This document shows, piece after piece, positions 60,993 through 64,000 of a DNA stretch of 64,000 nucleotides. Source of the DNA: Verrucomicrobium sp. BvORR034 (GTDB lineage Bacteria > Verrucomicrobiota > Verrucomicrobiia > Verrucomicrobiales > Verrucomicrobiaceae); contig NZ_BATQ01000041.1 of NCBI RefSeq assembly GCF_000739635.1, positions 124,001-188,000 on the forward strand. The letters are read 5' to 3'. Every line of letters starts with the position of its first letter. Position 1 is the first letter of the stretch. The notes under the pieces are model-generated. The model made no database searches, was not told the DNA's origin, and worked only from the letters and a program-made list of their open reading frames with translations. Position numbers and translations under genes: made by a program.

Positions 60993-62221
60993 GCATCAGC
61001 CCCAGTTGGTCCAGCCCGGTGGAGCACGCCCTCGCCGCGATCGCGCGCGGTGAGCTGGTGGTGGTGGCGGATGACGCCAGCCGTGAGAATGAGGGGGACA
61101 TCATCCTGGCCGCAGAGAAGGCCACGGCGGAGAAGCTCGCCTTCATGGTGCGGCACACCAGCGGCGTCGTCTGCGTGGCCCTCTCACCCGAGCGGCTGCG
61201 GCAGCTGCACCTTCCGCTGATGGTTGAGGAAAATACGGAATCTCATCGAACCGCTTTCACCGTCACGGTGGACTGGAAGTACGGCACCACCACCGGCATC
61301 TCGGCGGCGGATCGCAGCCGTACCATCCGCGCCCTGGCGGATCCCTCTGCCACTGCGGATGGCTTTGCCCGCCCGGGGCACATCTTCCCCCTGCGCGCTC
61401 ATCCTCGTGGTGTGCTCAGTCGTCCGGGGCATACTGAGGCGGCGGCGGATCTGGCTGAGCTGGCGGGCCTGCATCGCGCCGGGGTGCTGTGTGAGCTGGT
61501 GAATGACGATGGCTCGATGATGCGCGGCGCGCAGTTGACGGACTTTGCCCGGCAGCATGGCCTGCCCTTCCTCTCCATTGCCGATCTCATCGCCTGGCGT
61601 CGGCAGAATGAGGCGGTGGTGCGTCTCACCGCCTCGGCCCGTCTGCCCACCAAGCACGGCGTCTTCACCGCGCACACCTTTCTCTCTTTGCTGGATGGCG
61701 TCGAGCATGTGGCCCTGGTGAAAGGGGACGTCACCAGCAGGGAGGATGTGCTGGTGAGAGTGCACTCCGAGTGTCTCACCGGAGACATCCTCGGCTCATT
61801 GCGCTGCGATTGCGGCCAGCAGCTCGATCTTGCCCTGCAACGGATCGCTCAAGCGGGCGAGGGCGTGGTGGTCTATCTCCGGGGGCATGAGGGGCGCGGC
61901 ATCGGTCTGACCCACAAGCTCAAGGCTTATGCCCTGCAGGACACGGGGCTGGATACCGTGGAGGCAAATCTCGACCTGGGCCTGCCTGTGGACTCACGCA
62001 GCTATGATGTGGGCGCGCAAATCCTCACGCACCTCGGCCTCACCTCCATCCATCTCATGAGCAATAACCCGGCGAAGTTCACCGAGCTCTCCGGCTACCG
62101 CATCAAGATCACCAAGCGCATCCCCTTGATCACCGCTCCAAATCATGAGAACCTGTCTTACTTGCACACCAAGCAGCAGAAACTCGGGCACAGCCTGAAT
62201 CTGCCCGTCACAGCCGCCTGA
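60989..62221 (+). CDS. ribBA: bifunctional 3,4-dihydroxy-2-butanone-4-phosphate synthase / GTP cyclohydrolase II
   Basis: Makes both early precursors of riboflavin. Residues ~8-205 are RibB: acidic metal site DDASRENEGDIILAAE, FMVRHTSGVVCVALS, GISAADRSRTIRAL, HIFPLRAHPRGVLSRPGHTEAAADL, ELVNDDGSMMRG. Residues ~210-405 are RibA with Zn ligands C...CDC (HSECLTGDILGSLRCDCGQQL), GEGVVVYLRGHEGRGIGL and NPAKFTELSGYRI. Both active sites look intact. The 4-bp ATGA overlap with the monooxygenase gene makes this a pathway-dedicated copy, likely raising FMN supply when the sulfur genes are on. Confidence 0.94.
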   Translation: MSISPSWSSPVEHALAAIARGELVVVADDASRENEGDIILAAEKATAEKLAFMVRHTSGVVCVALSPERLRQLHLPLMVEENTESHRTAFTVTVDWKYGTTTGISAADRSRTIRALADPSATADGFARPGHIFPLRAHPRGVLSRPGHTEAAADLAELAGLHRAGVLCELVNDDGSMMRGAQLTDFARQHGLPFLSIADLIAWRRQNEAVVRLTASARLPTKHGVFTAHTFLSLLDGVEHVALVKGDVTSREDVLVRVHSECLTGDILGSLRCDCGQQLDLALQRIAQAGEGVVVYLRGHEGRGIGLTHKLKAYALQDTGLDTVEANLDLGLPVDSRSYDVGAQILTHLGLTSIHLMSNNPAKFTELSGYRIKITKRIPLITAPNHENLSYLHTKQQKLGHSLNLPVTAA

Positions 62222-62283
62222 ATACCAACACCCAGGGCGCGATACACCAAGTCAGGAAAATCACCCTTAGACTTCCTTGTCGC

Positions 62284-63384
62284 ATGCCAGCACCTTCCAA
62301 GTCCGTATTGACGCTGCCGAACGTTCGCGCTCAGGCAGCGGTCCATCGGGCGAGTTTAATCGTCTTTGAGGATCCCAAGTCCCTCGCGCTCATGCAGCGC
62401 ATTGAGCTCATCGCCCCCAGCGATGCCAATGCGCTGATCGTGGGCGAGACCGGTACGGGCAAGGAGATCATCGCCCGACATCTGCATGATCTGAGTGCCC
62501 GCACCCGGGGTCCGTTTGTCGCCGTGAACTGCGGGGCGTTTTCTGAGACGCTTGTGGAGAGCGAGCTCTTCGGTCATGAGCGCGGCGCCTTCACCGGTGC
62601 CACCGTCGCCAAGCCCGGATGGTTCGAGACCGCCCATGGCGGCACGCTGTTCCTGGATGAGATCGGTGATCTCCCCCTGCCTCTGCAGGTGAAGTTGCTG
62701 CGCGTGCTGCAGGAGCGCCAGGTGGTGCGCATCGGCTCGCGGAAGCCGGTGGAGATCGATGTCCGCCTGGTGGCGGCGACGAACGTGCATCTGGAGGAGG
62801 CCGTGGCCGCAGGGCGCTTCCGGGAGGATCTGTACTACCGGCTCAAAGTGGCTGCGGTGGATCTGCCATCGCTGCGGGAACGTCCTGGCGACATCCTGCC
62901 ACTGGCGCGCCATTTCCTCAGGATCTATGGGGAGAGGCTCGGGGTGCGCAATGCCACACTCAGCCCCGTGGCCGAGCAGCAGCTGGTCACCGGTCACTCG
63001 TGGCCCGGGAACATCCGCGAGCTGGAAAACGTCATTCATCACGCGCTGCTTGTCAGCAAGGGGCGCGTGATCCGGCCGGAGGATCTGAACCTCGCCAGCC
63101 TGCGCCCGCGCACCGTCAGCCCTTCCAACTCAAACCATCGGGAACTGGAGGCGGAGTCGCGCTTCCGTTCGGCCTTGCTCGCCCTGTTTGAAGAGGGCGG
63201 GGAGCAGCTCCACCTGCGGGTCGAGGACCTCGTGATCAACACTGCCTACGAGTATTGCCACCGGAATCAACTCCAGACCGCCCGCCTGCTCGGCATCAGC
63301 CGGAACATCGTGCGCGCCCGTCTGGTGCAGAGTGGTCAGCTGCTCGCCATCAGGCGGCATGCGGAGACAGTGGAGACTAATTGA
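62284..63384 (+). CDS. sfnR: SfnR-type sigma-54 enhancer-binding activator
   Basis: A 366-residue activator without receiver domain, so it is controlled by its own level or by partner proteins, as for SfnR. AAA+ domain: Walker A GETGTGKE (54-61), sigma-54 contact loop GAFTGA (101-106), Walker [12 protein letters not shown], sensor VRLVAATN, arginine finger region [26 protein letters not shown]. The C-terminus carries a Fis-type helix-turn-helix ([26 protein letters not shown]). It follows ribBA by 62 bp and is the natural activator of the five -24/-12 promoters in the cluster. Confidence 0.9.
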   Translation: MPAPSKSVLTLPNVRAQAAVHRASLIVFEDPKSLALMQRIELIAPSDANALIVGETGTGKEIIARHLHDLSARTRGPFVAVNCGAFSETLVESELFGHERGAFTGATVAKPGWFETAHGGTLFLDEIGDLPLPLQVKLLRVLQERQVVRIGSRKPVEIDVRLVAATNVHLEEAVAAGRFREDLYYRLKVAAVDLPSLRERPGDILPLARHFLRIYGERLGVRNATLSPVAEQQLVTGHSWPGNIRELENVIHHALLVSKGRVIRPEDLNLASLRPRTVSPSNSNHRELEAESRFRSALLALFEEGGEQLHLRVEDLVINTAYEYCHRNQLQTARLLGISRNIVRARLVQSGQLLAIRRHAETVETN

Positions 63385-63816
63385 GTGAATCGAGGGGAGG
63401 GGCACATTGGATCGATGAAACGCCTGTTGGCAATCCAGCCGTCACAACACGGATTCCGTTACCGTCTCTTTCAGACCTGCTGCCTGCGTAAAGGACTTAC
63501 CTATTGCGACCCAAATCTGGCTTGCGATTTTACAGCGTGAGGCTGTACACGATCAAGATGAAGACCGGACCCGAGCAACGCCATCTTGCGCAAGGCCATG
63601 TCGAAGGCAGTGAATCTGTCGTATTGTGGCGGGCGGGTCATCCTGACTGTGTTTTCAAACGCAGCGAGTTTGTTTCCTTCCGCTATGAGGCCGCCTCAGG
63701 CAATCACATGGGCCGCAAGCACAAGCCACGCGAGGGCTCGTAGTGGAGCGTTTGGGCTGTTGAGTTGCCTTGCAGGATACGGCGAAATTTGCGACACCCC
63801 ATCACGGCATAAACCG
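63385..63816. other. intergenic region without convincing gene
   Basis: Open frames here (to about 80 codons) have no recognisable domain or ribosome binding site. No hairpin with T-run or sigma-54 element was found. Confidence 0.5.
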
Positions 63817-64000
63817 CTATGATCGGCCTTTGGGCTTTGGTCTATCGAGGCCGTAGCTCTTGATTTTGTACTGGAGGGTCCGACGACTGATCCCCAGAAT
63901 GTCGGCGGCTTCCTGCCGATTTGAGGTGCACTTGAGGAGGGTTTGTCTGATCAGCTCGGATTCCACCTGGGAAATGGTCATGCCGGGTTGAATCGTAAAT
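63817..64000 (-). CDS. NtrC-family regulator, C-terminal Fis domain (partial)
   Basis: On the minus strand the frame entering from the right edge ends at 63817 and reads TISQVESELIRQTLLKCTSNRQEAADILGISRRTLQYKIKSYGL, a Fis-type helix-turn-helix as found at the end of sigma-54 enhancer-binding proteins. About 60 residues are visible; the AAA+ and any receiver domain lie outside the window. It is convergent with the sfnR gene and is a different protein. Confidence 0.85.
   Translation of the reverse strand, partial: FTIQPGMTISQVESELIRQTLLKCTSNRQEAADILGISRRTLQYKIKSYGLDRPKPKGRS

Noticed and set aside
63504-63822. Open frames of 79 and 78 codons after sfnR
   Set aside because: They overlap each other in different frames, show no domain, and neither has a convincing ribosome binding site.

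Overview
The window looks like chromosomal DNA of a Gram-negative heterotroph of the Verrucomicrobiota type, for example a Verrucomicrobium, Prosthecobacter or Roseimicrobium relative. The hints are outer-membrane TonB receptors, FecI/FecR regulation, a secreted RHS protein with thrombospondin type-3 calcium repeats, abundant small hairpin repeats and a GC-rich backbone. The assignment to phylum is inference from gene content; no rRNA is present.

1-18.4 kb, envelope and efflux. The left edge holds the N-terminal part of a TonB siderophore receptor, divergent from an ECF sigma factor and its FecR anti-sigma factor, followed by a tiny FecR N-domain orphan. Next comes a leftward set: an ArnC/DPM-like glycosyltransferase, an ArnT-like glycosyltransferase and a PAP2-glycosyltransferase-TPR triple fusion. 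Divergent from it is a catecholate-type TonB receptor. A leftward five-gene operon then encodes response regulator, histidine kinase, outer-membrane factor, adaptor and HME-type RND pump (CusRS-CBA-like layout). Arrays of 11-bp-spaced CTAAC-like half-sites lie in front of the glycosyltransferases, the fusion gene, the TonB receptor and the two-component operon itself, which suggests one local regulon.

18.5-31.1 kb, defence island. This part is more AT-rich. It holds a decayed DUF5131 gene, an intact four-gene Wadjet system (JetA-JetB-JetC-JetD, DUF2397/2398/2399 type), a DUF2971 protein and a small hypothetical. A 3' fragment of a tRNA-Arg gene marks the right side.

31.2-46.6 kb, secreted and mobile accessory region. 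It contains small secreted proteins, a GYF-domain membrane protein divergent from an XRE repressor with two perfect operators, a calcium-repeat protein, and a 2260-residue RHS protein whose variable C-terminus looks like a PIN-type nuclease toxin, with a zinc-ribbon protein 3 bp downstream as candidate immunity. IS66 debris follows, then a tRNA-fMet 3' fragment joined to a GIY-YIG nuclease gene that is partly duplicated in tandem.

46.7-63.4 kb, organosulfur utilisation. SsuD, an outer-membrane barrel, SfnB, a complete branched-chain-amino-acid-type ABC importer (split as G-H-M and K-F), SfnG (dimethylsulfone monooxygenase), an SsuE-type FMN reductase, a second DszC/SfnB-like oxidoreductase, RibBA for flavin supply and an SfnR-type sigma-54 activator. 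Sigma-54 (-24/-12) promoters precede most transcription units, so import, C-S cleavage, flavin reduction and flavin synthesis appear to be switched on together under sulfur limitation. The right edge holds the Fis-type C-terminus of another enhancer-binding protein.
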